A stretch of 41,216 bases of DNA from TTA-H9 sp002071415 (GCA_035411425.1 DAONSX010000019.1:1-41216); one strand, 5' to 3'. Shown: positions 1 through 8,617, counted from the first letter of the stretch. Notes: generated from the sequence alone by a model not told the origin. Numbers and translations are program-made.

Positions 1-26
1 ATGATTTTAACCCAATAAAAGAGACC

Positions 27-281
27 ATGAAAAAATTTCCTTGGAAACTGTGCATGCAAACCTTATGTTTGAGTTTCTTCGTTTTCTTCATCTTTTCGTG
101 CAACAAAGATGAGGACCCCGAACCACCAGCTCCTACTCACGACACCAACTTTATCATCCAAGCTTCTGTGCCTCCTTTGCAAATACAATGTGGATTTCAT
201 CCCTGGTGGTCTGATACCTGTTATTTGGAGTCTGTCTACACAGTCATCCAAATTTTCAGTAAAAGTATAAAGTTCTCATGA
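27..281 (+). CDS. Short putative lipoprotein, possibly truncated
   Basis: This 84-residue ORF starts with a lipoprotein-type signal: basic MKK, a hydrophobic stretch and a lipobox FIFSC, so Cys25 would be lipidated. The acidic stretch NKDEDPEP that follows is common just after the lipidated Cys in Bacteroidota surface lipoproteins. No family is recognisable after residue 40, and the ORF stops 80 bases before a decayed IS copy. It may be a true small lipoprotein or the 5' stump of a larger gene that lost its 3' part by frameshift or rearrangement. The signal peptide is visible; the truncation is inferred. Confidence 0.45.
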   Translation: MKKFPWKLCMQTLCLSFFVFFIFSCNKDEDPEPPAPTHDTNFIIQASVPPLQIQCGFHPWWSDTCYLESVYTVIQIFSKSIKFS

Positions 282-361
282 AAGTTTGCTTTTTTGAAGT
301 TATTCTTGATTAATTTTATGACTTTTCAGGTTAAAATCAAGAGTTTCTTTTCAATTTTTTC

Positions 362-820
362 ACTACTGACCGACAAAAAAATCGAATAAAAAAATGATAA
401 AACAAAACCGAAGTCTTATCTCCCGCGAATGTAAACTTTATGGTAACCTCAAATTTACAACTATGGGTAAAGATACATTAAAAAATTTAGTGGGTCAGCC
501 AAAAAGAAAAGGTCATTTTTAAAGAGTTTTCCGCATTCGATTCCGCCACCATAATTTTTTTCGGATGTGATGAGGAAAGTTGATCCAAATCCCAAAGGAG
601 AAAGAAAGTAAAAAGGAGGTTTGAAAGTCCACATGCTGATCGATATCCATACCGAGGCACGTGTTTTTGCGAGGCCAAGATGCATGACAAGAAGTTTTTT
701 AACGCATTGGGACATTACGGCGGAGTTAGCTGCTTTAATTTACAAGTACCGATAGATTCTTGAGATCACTTTCAAATGGTAAATATTTTGGAAGTTATTA
801 GAATTTTGTCGGTAAATAAT
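362..820 (+). mobile_element. Decayed, internally deleted IS4-type element (copy 1)
   Basis: The left end ACTACTGACCGACAAAA and the right end TTTTGTCGGTAAATAAT match the ends of the larger copy at 2673-3780. The first 300 bases or so align almost base for base with that copy. Two internal blocks are missing, corresponding roughly to 3020-3325 and 3390-3745 of the larger copy, leaving 459 bases with only scraps of transposase code. It cannot encode a transposase and at best could be moved in trans. It lies 64 bases upstream of the M28 peptidase gene. Confidence 0.82.
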
Positions 821-883
821 GAAAAATTGGTGCAGCAGGTCATTAAACTATTAGGGTATGACAAGTTCTAACGTATTAAAAAT

Positions 884-2488
884 ATGATAAAAGTCATGAA
901 ACGAATATTTTCCTTACTGTTTGTTTTAGTAGGACTGATGGCTCATTCCTATGCCCAAACCGATTTGGTTATACAGAAAATCATTCAAATTGGGACTGTT
1001 GAAAACCAGACCATGAAACACCTTGACGTGCTATGCAACCAAATAGGTGGCAGGCCGGTTGGATCATCAGCGTATGGGGATGCCGTTGTATGGGCTGCCC
1101 GGCAATTTCAGGCATGGGGAATGGATGTTTACCTCGACGAAGTAGGCGAGCTTCCCGTAGGGTTTAACCGAGGTCCCTGGTTTGGCAGGCTTCTTGGCGA
1201 CGACCCCATGACGCTTCATTTTGCTACGCCGTCCTATACTGCAGGGACAAAGGGCATTCAGCGCGGACATGTTTTGATCGAACCTAAAACCCAACGCGAG
1301 TTTGAAAGGATGAAGGGGAAGCTAAACGGTGCATGGGTTCTGATTTCAGGCGAAAGCAACGGATGGCCAATAGACTTCTCGGTAAAGGCTAACCGTAGAC
1401 GCGATAGCATTATTGCACAAAACAACGAAATTGAAAAGAAAAATGATGAGATTTTGCGGGAAAACTGGATGAACCGTAGCGCTAACCTACCACCCAAAGA
1501 GCTGATTCCCCTGACGGAGGAACCGGGTTTATTTTACCGGCAAATGGTTGAGGCAGGAATACATGGCATAATCCAGTCTGCACCGAATCCAATCAGGGTG
1601 CTTTACGACAGAAAGAATGTAAACAACATGGTATGGGATAGTCTACCCCAAATACCAGACATCAAGCTGGATGAAAATCAGTATAAAATTATTGAGCGAA
1701 TGGCTAGGGAACGCCAGTACTTCCAACTGGAATTCGATATCCGCAACCACTTTCGTCCAGGGCCTATCGCCTACCATACAGTAATTGGAATTATTAAGGG
1801 AACCGAATTTCCTAACGAGTATGTTATTATGGGTGGCCATCTTGATGCTTTTGATGTGGCTACCGGTGCAGCCGATAACGCAGCAGGGGTCGCGTCTGCT
1901 ATGGAAGCTGCAAGATTGATCATGAAGGCAGGGGGCAAGCCTAAACGTTCTATCCTTGTTTGCCTCTGGGCAGGCGAAGAGTTTGTCCTATTGGGCTCAA
2001 CAAGCTGGGTGGCCAAAAACAACGATAAGCTGCAGTCCATTTCTGCCATGTTCAACCATGATAGCGGACCAACCGTGGCAAGCAGCCTATCAGTCCCAAA
2101 GCCTATGCTCAACGACTTTACCAGCATTTGCAGACCATTAAACAGCATTAATCCTAATTTTCCATTCACACTTAAAGAGGCAACTCCTCGTCCAAAACCC
2201 AAAACCCTCGGAGGAACAGATGCCTCACCATTCCTTATGGCAGGAGTGCCTGCTTTCCATTTTGGAACAGAAGATATTGATGGACTCGACTTTAGCTACC
2301 AGGAAATATGGCATACTGAACGCGATACCTACGATAAATGCCCTGCCAACTATATGAACCATACCTCCATTGTTACAGCAGTAGTTGTGTATGGCATAGC
2401 AAATCTCGACCACCTGCTCTCGCGCGAAAATCTTTTTGCCCCCGACGATAAGCTAAAGGATGGTGGAAAGGCAAAAGGGAAAAAATAG
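884..2488 (+). CDS. Secreted M28-family metallopeptidase (PA-domain aminopeptidase type)
   Basis: This is a zinc-dependent exopeptidase that should act outside the cytoplasm. An N-terminal signal peptide (about residues 5-24, ending HSYAQ) is followed by a region with the look of a PA-type insert (about 100-290) and then the M28 catalytic domain. Metal and catalytic residues are visible: H319 and D321 in GGHLDAF, D331 in AADNAAG, E365/E366 in WAGEEF and D393 in NHDSGP; a late His near 478 (IWHTERD) would complete the site. ATG at 884 and ATG at 896 are both possible starts; 896 gives the more usual signal peptide. The tail is lysine-rich. The gene sits alone between two defective IS copies and has few TCGA tetranucleotides compared with core genes, suggesting acquisition. 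The family is clear; the substrate is unknown. Confidence 0.93.
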   Translation: MIKVMKRIFSLLFVLVGLMAHSYAQTDLVIQKIIQIGTVENQTMKHLDVLCNQIGGRPVGSSAYGDAVVWAARQFQAWGMDVYLDEVGELPVGFNRGPWFGRLLGDDPMTLHFATPSYTAGTKGIQRGHVLIEPKTQREFERMKGKLNGAWVLISGESNGWPIDFSVKANRRRDSIIAQNNEIEKKNDEILRENWMNRSANLPPKELIPLTEEPGLFYRQMVEAGIHGIIQSAPNPIRVLYDRKNVNNMVWDSLPQIPDIKLDENQYKIIERMARERQYFQLEFDIRNHFRPGPIAYHTVIGIIKGTEFPNEYVIMGGHLDAFDVATGAADNAAGVASAMEAARLIMKAGGKPKRSILVCLWAGEEFVLLGSTSWVAKNNDKLQSISAMFNHDSGPTVASSLSVPKPMLNDFTSICRPLNSINPNFPFTLKEATPRPKPKTLGGTDASPFLMAGVPAFHFGTEDIDGLDFSYQEIWHTERDTYDKCPANYMNHTSIVTAVVVYGIANLDHLLSRENLFAPDDKLKDGGKAKGKK

Positions 2489-2677
2489 ACTGCACTTGTC
2501 TGGAATAAACTGCACACCCATCATTTTAGCTAATCCACGTTTATCGGTCGGTGGAAAGAAAAATAGCTTTCATAAACTTTTGTTTATGTGATCGGAATTT
2601 TTAATGCTTTTAAACTTGATGCTATTCTTATTCTATTCATAGCCGGAGAAATTGTTTCTTTTATTTATAATTACTAC

Positions 2678-2689
2678 TAACCGACAAAA
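2678..2689 (+). repeat. Left terminal inverted repeat of IS copy 2
   Basis: TAACCGACAAAA pairs perfectly with 3764-3775. A near-identical end with one change (TGACCGACAAAA) opens copy 1 at 367-378. Confidence 0.85.
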
Positions 2690-2707
2690 AAATCGAATAA
2701 AAAAATG

Positions 2708-3675
2708 ATGAAACAAAACCGAAGTCTTATCTCCCGCGAATGTAAATTTTATGGTAACCTCAAATTTACAACTATGGGTAAAGATATATTAAAAAATTTA
2801 GTGGGTCAGCCGGAAAGAAAAGGTCAGTTTTGACGAGTTTTACGCCTTCGATTCCGCCACCATAATTTTTTTCGGATGTGATGAGGAAAGTTGATCCAAA
2901 TCCCAAAGGAGAAGGAAAGAAAAAAGGAGGTTTGAAAGTACACATGTTGACCGATATCCATAACGAGACACCTGTTTTTGCGAGGATTAGTGAAGCAAAA
3001 ATGCACGACAAGAAGTTTTTGGCGCATTTGCATCCTTCTAATGACAGCATGTTGGTTTTCGACAAGGCCTACAATTACTACCTTCAATTTGCTACTTGGA
3101 CTGAAGAAGGAGTAAATTTTGTATGTCGTTTGAAAGACAATGCCAAGATACAGTTACAGGAAGTTTTGTTTGAAAAAGCGTTTTCAAAAGAAGAATTTGG
3201 TGTTTACAGGGTGGAGCACATACATTTGGATTACAAGGAAAACAAACAACAAAAAACACTTTGTTTGCGTTTGGTCTATTATAAAGACGAAAAAGGTCGA
3301 AAGTACAAATTCCTCACCAATATTTGGGACATTACGGCAGAGGAGGTCGCGTTGATTTATAAATATAGATGGACGATTGAGACCACTTTCAAAAAGTTGA
3401 AACAGAATTTTCAGCTACATTTTTTCTATTCTGAGACAGAAAATGGCATAAAAACTCAGATTTGGTGTACTTTGATAGCACATTTGTTACTCCAGGTGAT
3501 AAGTGTTTTATCTAAGAGCAAGAAAGCGTTCTCTGCCATCGCTGCATTAGTGCGGATACACCTAATCAGCCATTTGGACTTGATGTGGGTTGTAACCGAG
3601 GGCAGGCGGGCATATGCTAAACGTATTTCAAGCCGGAATAAGAGTCCGACAAGCGTACAGTTGTCCTTATTTTGA
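2708..3675 (+). pseudogene. IS4-family DDE transposase, N-terminally deleted and frameshifted
   Basis: The long readable part runs from 2878 or 2881 to 3675 (265 residues). It contains GGLKVH, the second catalytic Asp in VFDKAYNYY, and a perfect IS4 signature Y-2-R-3-E-6-K in YKYRWTIETTFKKLK, which carries the catalytic Glu. The first catalytic Asp lies upstream in another frame: 2850-2864 reads DSATI, and a T7 run at 2866-2872 separates it from the SDVMRK frame. A third frame from ATG 2708 gives about 41 residues (KQNRSLISRE onward) before a TGA. Compared with relatives, about 100 or more N-terminal residues are missing. Reading through needs at least two frame changes, so it is probably inactive. 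Confidence 0.82.
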
Positions 3676-3763
3676 TAAGGGGTAGGTTTTTTAAAGAAGG
3701 AAAAGCTAATGTATAACTAACTGAATAAGTGGTATATAAAAAAATGTTTAGGAACTTTTTGAA

Positions 3764-3775
3764 TTTTGTCGGTTA
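3764..3775 (+). repeat. Right terminal inverted repeat of IS copy 2
   Basis: TTTTGTCGGTTA is the reverse complement of 2678-2689. The related end TTTTGTCGGTAA is at 804-815 in copy 1. Confidence 0.85.
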
Positions 3776-3808
3776 ATAATGCTAATTTATATTATTCCAA
3801 CATTAGAA

Positions 3809-4594
3809 ATGAATGAAAATCTGAATATCCAAAACCAAGAATCTAAAATCATATTGCAAGTAAAGAATGTAAGTGTATAATATGGATCTCTGCTTGCTTT
3901 AAATAATATTTCTCTAAATGTTAATGATGGAGAGATTATTGCAATGATTGGTCCAAATGGTGTGGGTAAGTCGACAACTTTAAAGGTTATTTGTGGCTTA
4001 GTTTTACCTCATTTTGGTGAGATTTTATTTCAAGGTAAAAAAATAAATGGCAGTCAACCTTATCAACTTGTTAGAAAAGGATTATCCCTTGTATCTGAAG
4101 GGAGGAAAGTGTTTTCATCAATGACTGTCATGAAAAATCTCGAGATGGGAGGTTATATTTTAAAGAAAAATATTGCAAATTCAGTAAATGGAAAGAATAA
4201 ATTAAAGAATAGTATTAAAAATATATTCGAAATTTTTCCTGTATTAAAAGAAAGAAGAAAACAAAAGGCAGGCGCACTAAGCAGTGGGGAGCAACAACTA
4301 CTTGCCATTGCTAGAGCTTTGATTCTCAATCCTAAACTTTTTTTATTGGACGAGCCTTCTCTTGGCCTTTCGCCCAATAATGTAAAAATTGTATTCGAGA
4401 AAATAAGAGAAATTAATAAAAAAGGAACAACTATTCTTGTTGTGGAACAAAATGCTCGGATGGCTTTGGAATACGCCGATAGAGGCTATATTTTCGAAGT
4501 AGGCGGAATTATCATGAATGATACAGCAAAGAATTTACTAAACAATGAAAAAGTAAAAAAGTCATTTTTAGGAGAAATTAATTATTTTGGCTAA
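3809..4594 (+). pseudogene. LivF-like ABC transporter ATPase with an in-frame stop codon
   Basis: The protein is a branched-chain amino acid-type ABC ATP-binding subunit. From ATG 3809 the frame reads MNENLNIQNQ and reaches LQVKNVSV, then a TAA at 3878-3880 exactly where relatives have a residue before the conserved YG (VxYG). It then continues in frame through Walker A (GPNGVGKST), the signature LSSGEQQ (usually LSGGEQQ), Walker B (LFLLDEPS) and the switch-His region, ending KSFLGEI. A start at ATG 3944 would give 216 residues but loses the first strands and the adenine-stacking residue. No LivG, LivH, LivM or binding-protein gene is present, so it is an orphan right beside an IS end. I take it as a recent pseudogene; readthrough or sequencing error is possible. 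Confidence 0.72.
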
Positions 4595-4708
4595 TTCTTA
4601 ATACCTTCTCTCAATAATATTTATTTTGATTTTTATTTTTATAACTTTAAACAACAAGATTCCCCCTAATTTCTATTTCATTAAAGTTTTTTCATTTTAA
4701 TCCAGAGC

Positions 4709-5683
4709 TTAATTTTTCCGGAATTTTAAAAACTGTTTAATGCTTTCATAATCTTTTTTCAAGGCTTCACGGGGGATGGGGTGTGAAAACCATATCACTA
4801 AACCCGTGATTCCTCCAATGAAAAAGGTAGCGACAAATTGAAGTAACGAAAACGCCATGGCCGATTCTGAACTTATACCCCAATGAGCCAACAATACTAC
4901 CAACGATAATTCCCTGGTCCCAAACCCAGCCCATGTAATTGGTATTAGCAATACAGCACTCGTGATGATGATGACCCCGGCCATTTCCCAAAATCCAATG
5001 TGAAAATTCAAGGCTTTGGCTATCAAATACGATTGCAGAAAATATATCATATAGGCAAAAACAGTAAGAAGCCAATTTTTCATGGAATGAATGCCTGTGA
5101 TAGGATAAAGGCTTCCGTACAAGAATGATATAAAATTATGTTTTTGATTCTTGTTTCTGAAACAATAGAGCAAAACCCATAAAATCAGTAAGCCAAAGAT
5201 GACAATCATCACTGAAATCCATAGAAAGGTAATATTTTCGGTTTGGAGCAACAAGGCGTACGAGAGCAAACCTCCACCCAGTACGAAGTACAAATCGAAG
5301 AATCTGTCGGCAATTACGGTCTGGAAAGCCTTAAACAGCCCGCCTTCGGAAAGGTCACGTATGTAATAAACTCGTACGATTTCACCAAAACGTCCAGGTG
5401 TAAGCAAACCAATAGAATAAGAAGTGAGATAAGATTTATAAGTATTCGTGGTATCGTAATGTATGCCTTCTGTTTTCATTAAATAATGCCATCTCCGGCT
5501 TTTTAACCATAAAACGATGAGTACACCCGGCAAAGCCAGTAAATACAACCATAGGTTAATGCCTCTCATAATGTCAACAAATTCATTAAAAGTAAATCCC
5601 GTCCTTTTAATAATCAACCAGATTAAACCAACCGCTATAATGGCTTTCAAGAGTTGTGAGAGGATGTTTTTAAAAGATTTCAT
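4709..5683 (-). CDS. Flippase-like polytopic membrane protein (UPF0104 / LPG synthase TM family)
   Basis: This is an integral membrane protein with about eight hydrophobic segments and the family hallmark GLLTPGRFGEIVRVYYI in the first half. Relatives include the membrane part of lysylphosphatidylglycerol synthase and AglD/YbhN-type proteins linked to lipid or polyprenol handling. I prefer ATG at 5683 (MKSFKNI), which follows the stop of the upstream gene by 10 bases. An earlier in-frame start at 5794 would add a charged, non-family 37-residue leader overlapping that gene. It is the last gene of a tight minus-strand cluster with an FrhB-like protein, a methyltransferase and a polyprenol-type glycosyltransferase, suggesting a role in moving or modifying a lipid-linked sugar. 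The family is well supported; the exact role is inferred. Confidence 0.85.
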   Translation of the reverse strand: MKSFKNILSQLLKAIIAVGLIWLIIKRTGFTFNEFVDIMRGINLWLYLLALPGVLIVLWLKSRRWHYLMKTEGIHYDTTNTYKSYLTSYSIGLLTPGRFGEIVRVYYIRDLSEGGLFKAFQTVIADRFFDLYFVLGGGLLSYALLLQTENITFLWISVMIVIFGLLILWVLLYCFRNKNQKHNFISFLYGSLYPITGIHSMKNWLLTVFAYMIYFLQSYLIAKALNFHIGFWEMAGVIIITSAVLLIPITWAGFGTRELSLVVLLAHWGISSESAMAFSLLQFVATFFIGGITGLVIWFSHPIPREALKKDYESIKQFLKFRKN

Positions 5684-5693
5684 CGTTCGGTTT

Positions 5694-7016
5694 TCAAAGT
5701 TTTTCCCTTTTTGTGGAATAAGTTGCTCTTTTCCAGTATTTTCTGGCATTTTCGAAAATATAACCCATCGTTTTTTGAGGAATATGGTCAGCAATATAAC
5801 GTGCAGGTTTTGTCCCTAAAAGGAGGAAAAGAAAATCGATGAGAATTTCCATCAGATATCGACCCAGGCTAAATCCGGAAATTTTATATCCATAGTCGGG
5901 ATTTTTTAAACCCAATACACTTCTGAATTGCATGCGGATAAAGGTTCCTCGTTTTTTCAAATCATATCCATGAGAGTGCATTTTGATGGCTTCTTCTTCG
6001 GCGATGGGCCAAAGTGTGATGATGTGTTGATTTGCCATCTCCTCGAGTAAATTTTGTCCTTGTTTGCTTCGAGCTATAACCAACGAAAAGCCTTTTCCTC
6101 TTTCTTCGTAAACAGGTGCCCACGCATCACCTCCCGAAATATCGGTAAACTCATTGGTAAGATCAGTACATAATAGACTGTTTTTAAGAATATGGAAAGG
6201 GATGAGATAGTTGGCATGAAACTTTGGTAATTCCATTATGCGACCGTTTTTCATTTCTATGCGCATGCGGCCGGGCCACTCACCATAACGGAAATAGATT
6301 TTTTCTATAGATGTCAAATCTTTTTCCTTGTGTGCAGCAAGAAAGCTGCGGATGGAGGAAACATGCAGTGTGTTGCCGTAAAATGGGCCAAATATGTAAA
6401 GAATTTTGTCAACTGAAGGATGCTTCATTTTTTGCAGTTTCCTTATAGCTTGAACCTGGCCGGGTAAACCTACATAAGCCAGTTTGCCATCAAATTTGGC
6501 TATTTGTGGTAATATTTCATTTACCGAACTAATAACATACTTGCTTTGAGCCGATTCGAGAATTTCTTCTTTTGTTGTGGCAATAAATGGTTCGGTCAGC
6601 CATGGTTTCTCCTTGGACATTCTCAGAGTAACCGCTCCCTGTATTTCTCCTTTTTCGAGCAAATATATCAACAGGGCGCTTAAAATTCCTCCACTACCTG
6701 CATTCGATCTGACTATTTGGTCATTTGCATGGCCGATGTATAAATTTTCGTAACTTCCCATCAAACGGTTGAAATGCGAAGCCGATGCGAACAGCCATTG
6801 GTTGAATTCAGGGAAATGGAATTCATGACCCGAGCAAGCGCTCCAGATGGTTGCGGCTTCTTCTTGCGTAAGAGGAGAAATAATTTTTGGCCGATATTTC
6901 CCTTCCCTATCCTGAAAAAGGATTTTTCCATTGCTAAGTCCCACACAGGTTCCACAGCGGTTGCACAAATTCGCGCGCATGATGCACTCCAGATGTTTAG
7001 ATGCGTTTCCCAACAT
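5694..7016 (-). CDS. FrhB/FdhB-type coenzyme F420 hydrogenase beta-subunit-like protein
   Basis: The N-terminus carries a ferredoxin-like cysteine set, CNRCGTCVG (residues about 17-25), followed by the FrhB/FdhB N-terminal region. Further on come IVRSNAGSGGILSALLIYLL and YVGLPGQVQAIRKL, typical of the C-terminal domain, and a late SGGDAWAP. Family members are iron-sulfur flavoproteins; homologues in polysaccharide clusters of organisms without F420 probably reduce sugar or polyprenol intermediates. The start at 7016 overlaps the upstream methyltransferase by 20 bases; ATG 6980 (MRANLCNRCG) would avoid this. Overlap or near-contact on both sides supports one transcript with its neighbours. The C-terminal 60 residues contain a hydrophobic patch (FLFLLLG) that may touch the membrane. 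Confidence 0.87.
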   Translation of the reverse strand: MLGNASKHLECIMRANLCNRCGTCVGLSNGKILFQDREGKYRPKIISPLTQEEAATIWSACSGHEFHFPEFNQWLFASASHFNRLMGSYENLYIGHANDQIVRSNAGSGGILSALLIYLLEKGEIQGAVTLRMSKEKPWLTEPFIATTKEEILESAQSKYVISSVNEILPQIAKFDGKLAYVGLPGQVQAIRKLQKMKHPSVDKILYIFGPFYGNTLHVSSIRSFLAAHKEKDLTSIEKIYFRYGEWPGRMRIEMKNGRIMELPKFHANYLIPFHILKNSLLCTDLTNEFTDISGGDAWAPVYEERGKGFSLVIARSKQGQNLLEEMANQHIITLWPIAEEEAIKMHSHGYDLKKRGTFIRMQFRSVLGLKNPDYGYKISGFSLGRYLMEILIDFLFLLLGTKPARYIADHIPQKTMGYIFENARKYWKRATYSTKREKL

Positions 7017-7728
7017 AAAATTGCCTGATTCCTAACTCTCGAATAATTGAATGTTGAAATTTTCGAATAAGAAAATCGCCGAGTTTCTGCAGAAATACTG
7101 GCCCTGCAGGAATGAGCAAAGTGCCTTCGTGATGGAGAACTTGCCAACCCGTATCCTTCAACAGCATTTTTACTTTTTTGGATGGCAAAAAACGATGTGG
7201 ACCTTCGCCATGACCGCCAAAAAGAAAGGTAAAAATACGATAAGGAAATTCACTTGTAGCTGGCGGACAGCTCAAAATAAGAATGCCTGAGGGACGAATG
7301 ACTCTATGCAGTTCTTTCAGAAAAGCTACGGGTTCAGCCACGTGTTCAAGGGTTTCGAGACTTACGATAGCGTCGAATTCTTCATCGACAAAGGGTAAAC
7401 TGCTGTAAGTCGAAATTTTTATCTGTTCGATATCTGGCCACAGTCTGAAAGCCTCATTCATCAAACCTTGCGATATCTCTGCATTGATCACCCGAATGCC
7501 CGGATAAGTACGTTGCAAGAAAATGCTGGCTTCTGCGTCTCGACTGGTAATGTTCAGGATTTTTGCCCCCGATGGTAAGGGAGGGAACAATTCGAGCATT
7601 TTTCGAAACCTCTGGTCGTGTGCATATTTTACCTTGTTGTTTTCCTTTACATACTTATGTGCCACTTTATCCCAATGCTCTTCGACCTGTTTATCGGTCC
7701 ACTTGTTTTTTGGCAGTTTATACTTCAT
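6997..7728 (-). CDS. SAM-dependent class I methyltransferase
   Basis: The fold is recognisable as Methyltransf_11/UbiE-like: EEFDAIVSLETLEHVAEP marks motif II and post-II, and LHRVIRPSGILILSCPP marks motif III. Motif I is unusual: where E/DxGxGxG is expected the sequence has KILNITSRDAEAS, so the glycine-rich loop is largely lost. The acidic residue binding the SAM ribose may be E in INAEIS. It is 243 residues long and lies 3 bases after the glycosyltransferase stop, overlapping the next gene by up to 20 bases, so it belongs to the glycan cluster. The substrate is probably a sugar or lipid-linked intermediate, inferred from context only. Confidence 0.85.
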   Translation of the reverse strand: MKYKLPKNKWTDKQVEEHWDKVAHKYVKENNKVKYAHDQRFRKMLELFPPLPSGAKILNITSRDAEASIFLQRTYPGIRVINAEISQGLMNEAFRLWPDIEQIKISTYSSLPFVDEEFDAIVSLETLEHVAEPVAFLKELHRVIRPSGILILSCPPATSEFPYRIFTFLFGGHGEGPHRFLPSKKVKMLLKDTGWQVLHHEGTLLIPAGPVFLQKLGDFLIRKFQHSIIRELGIRQFYVGKRI

Positions 7729-7731
7729 GAT

Positions 7732-8598
7732 TTAATATTTCCTTCGGTTCATTACCGAGATTTGATCGGCCAGTAAACCAATCAGAAACAGAAACATGCT
7801 GCTAAGGATGAGAATAGTGGCTGTGTTTGGAAACCGGCTGAAAACAACATAGCCATGGATACCCCATCCAAGACCTGCTATAAAAGCTATAACACTAATA
7901 GGGAAAAATATTTTTAAAGGATTAAACAGCATGGTCATGCGGAAAAGTAATAAAAAGGTCTTGGGGCCGTCTTTTAGAAATTTTACAGTACTGTTTCTGC
8001 CTTGACGTTCTTTTACGTGGATGGGGAAAGTGCCAATAGAATAACCCTCTTTGAGGAAAGCCAGTGTAGAAGTGGTAGAAAATGAAAAACCATTGGGCAT
8101 GATATGTAGTAACGACAGGATGAGCTGGCGATCGAAACCACGGAATCCGGAGTTGAAATCGGGTAATTTTTGCTCAACTAAATATTCACCTACAATACGT
8201 ATGATTTTTTTTCCAGATGTACGAGCTTTAACCTGATAGGAATCAGAAGTTCGTTCCCCTATAACCATGTCGTAATCCTGCAACATTTGGGCAATTTTGG
8301 GAAGGAACGCAGGATCGTGCTGTCCATCGCTATCCATAAAGATTACTTTTTCGCCTTTGGCTTTGCGGATTCCTGTTTTCAAGGCTGCCCCATAACCTTT
8401 GTTGGTTTCATGCTTGAGCAGACGTACAGGATACTGCTGAGCTACAAATGTAGTTTGATCAGTAGAGCCATCATCCACCACAATGAACTCAAACCGATCG
8501 AACAGATGAAGTGAGTTTATTTTGTCGAGAGTATTTCTGAGGCCTTCTTCCTCATTATAAGCCGGGATGATAACCGAAATGAAAGGAGTATTGCTCAT
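7732..8598 (-). CDS. Family 2 glycosyltransferase, polyprenyl-phosphate type
   Basis: The protein opens with FISVIIPAYNEEEGL and VVDDGSTDQT, then KGYGAALKTGI and the metal-binding MDSDGQHDP, which is the DPM1/GT2 pattern of enzymes moving a hexose from a nucleotide sugar to polyprenyl phosphate. A lysine-rich loop (VKERQGRNSTVKF) and two C-terminal transmembrane helices (about 222-242 and 253-273) match bacterial dolichol-phosphate mannosyltransferase-like proteins. It is the first gene of the minus-strand cluster, with a good -7 box (TATCTTTG on the minus strand, 8618-8625) just upstream. Product: probably a membrane-bound polyprenyl-phosphate sugar used by the downstream genes. Confidence 0.9.
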   Translation of the reverse strand: MSNTPFISVIIPAYNEEEGLRNTLDKINSLHLFDRFEFIVVDDGSTDQTTFVAQQYPVRLLKHETNKGYGAALKTGIRKAKGEKVIFMDSDGQHDPAFLPKIAQMLQDYDMVIGERTSDSYQVKARTSGKKIIRIVGEYLVEQKLPDFNSGFRGFDRQLILSLLHIMPNGFSFSTTSTLAFLKEGYSIGTFPIHVKERQGRNSTVKFLKDGPKTFLLLFRMTMLFNPLKIFFPISVIAFIAGLGWGIHGYVVFSRFPNTATILILSSMFLFLIGLLADQISVMNRRKY

Positions 8599-8617
8599 GC
8601 AAATGAATTCGTTTTGG

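Larger units (their letters stand above)
2673..3780 (+). mobile_element. IS4-type insertion sequence, defective (copy 2)
   Basis: The element is bounded by inverted repeats: TAACCGACAAAA at 2678-2689 is the exact reverse complement of TTTTGTCGGTTA at 3764-3775. Extending to 17 positions (2673 and 3780) keeps 15 matches. Total length is about 1.1 kb, shorter than typical IS4 members, because the N-terminal part of the transposase appears deleted. No convincing target-site duplication is visible at either flank. The copy ends 29 bases before the LivF-like gene, in the same orientation as copy 1. Confidence 0.85.

Noticed and set aside
1771..2202. 143-codon minus-strand frame
   Set aside because: Shadow of the M28 gene, whose catalytic motifs are in the plus frame.
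3776..3800. Target-site duplication at the ends of IS copy 2
   Set aside because: Bases outside the left end (ATTTATAATT) and the right end (GCTAATTTAT) do not give a convincing direct repeat at the junctions.
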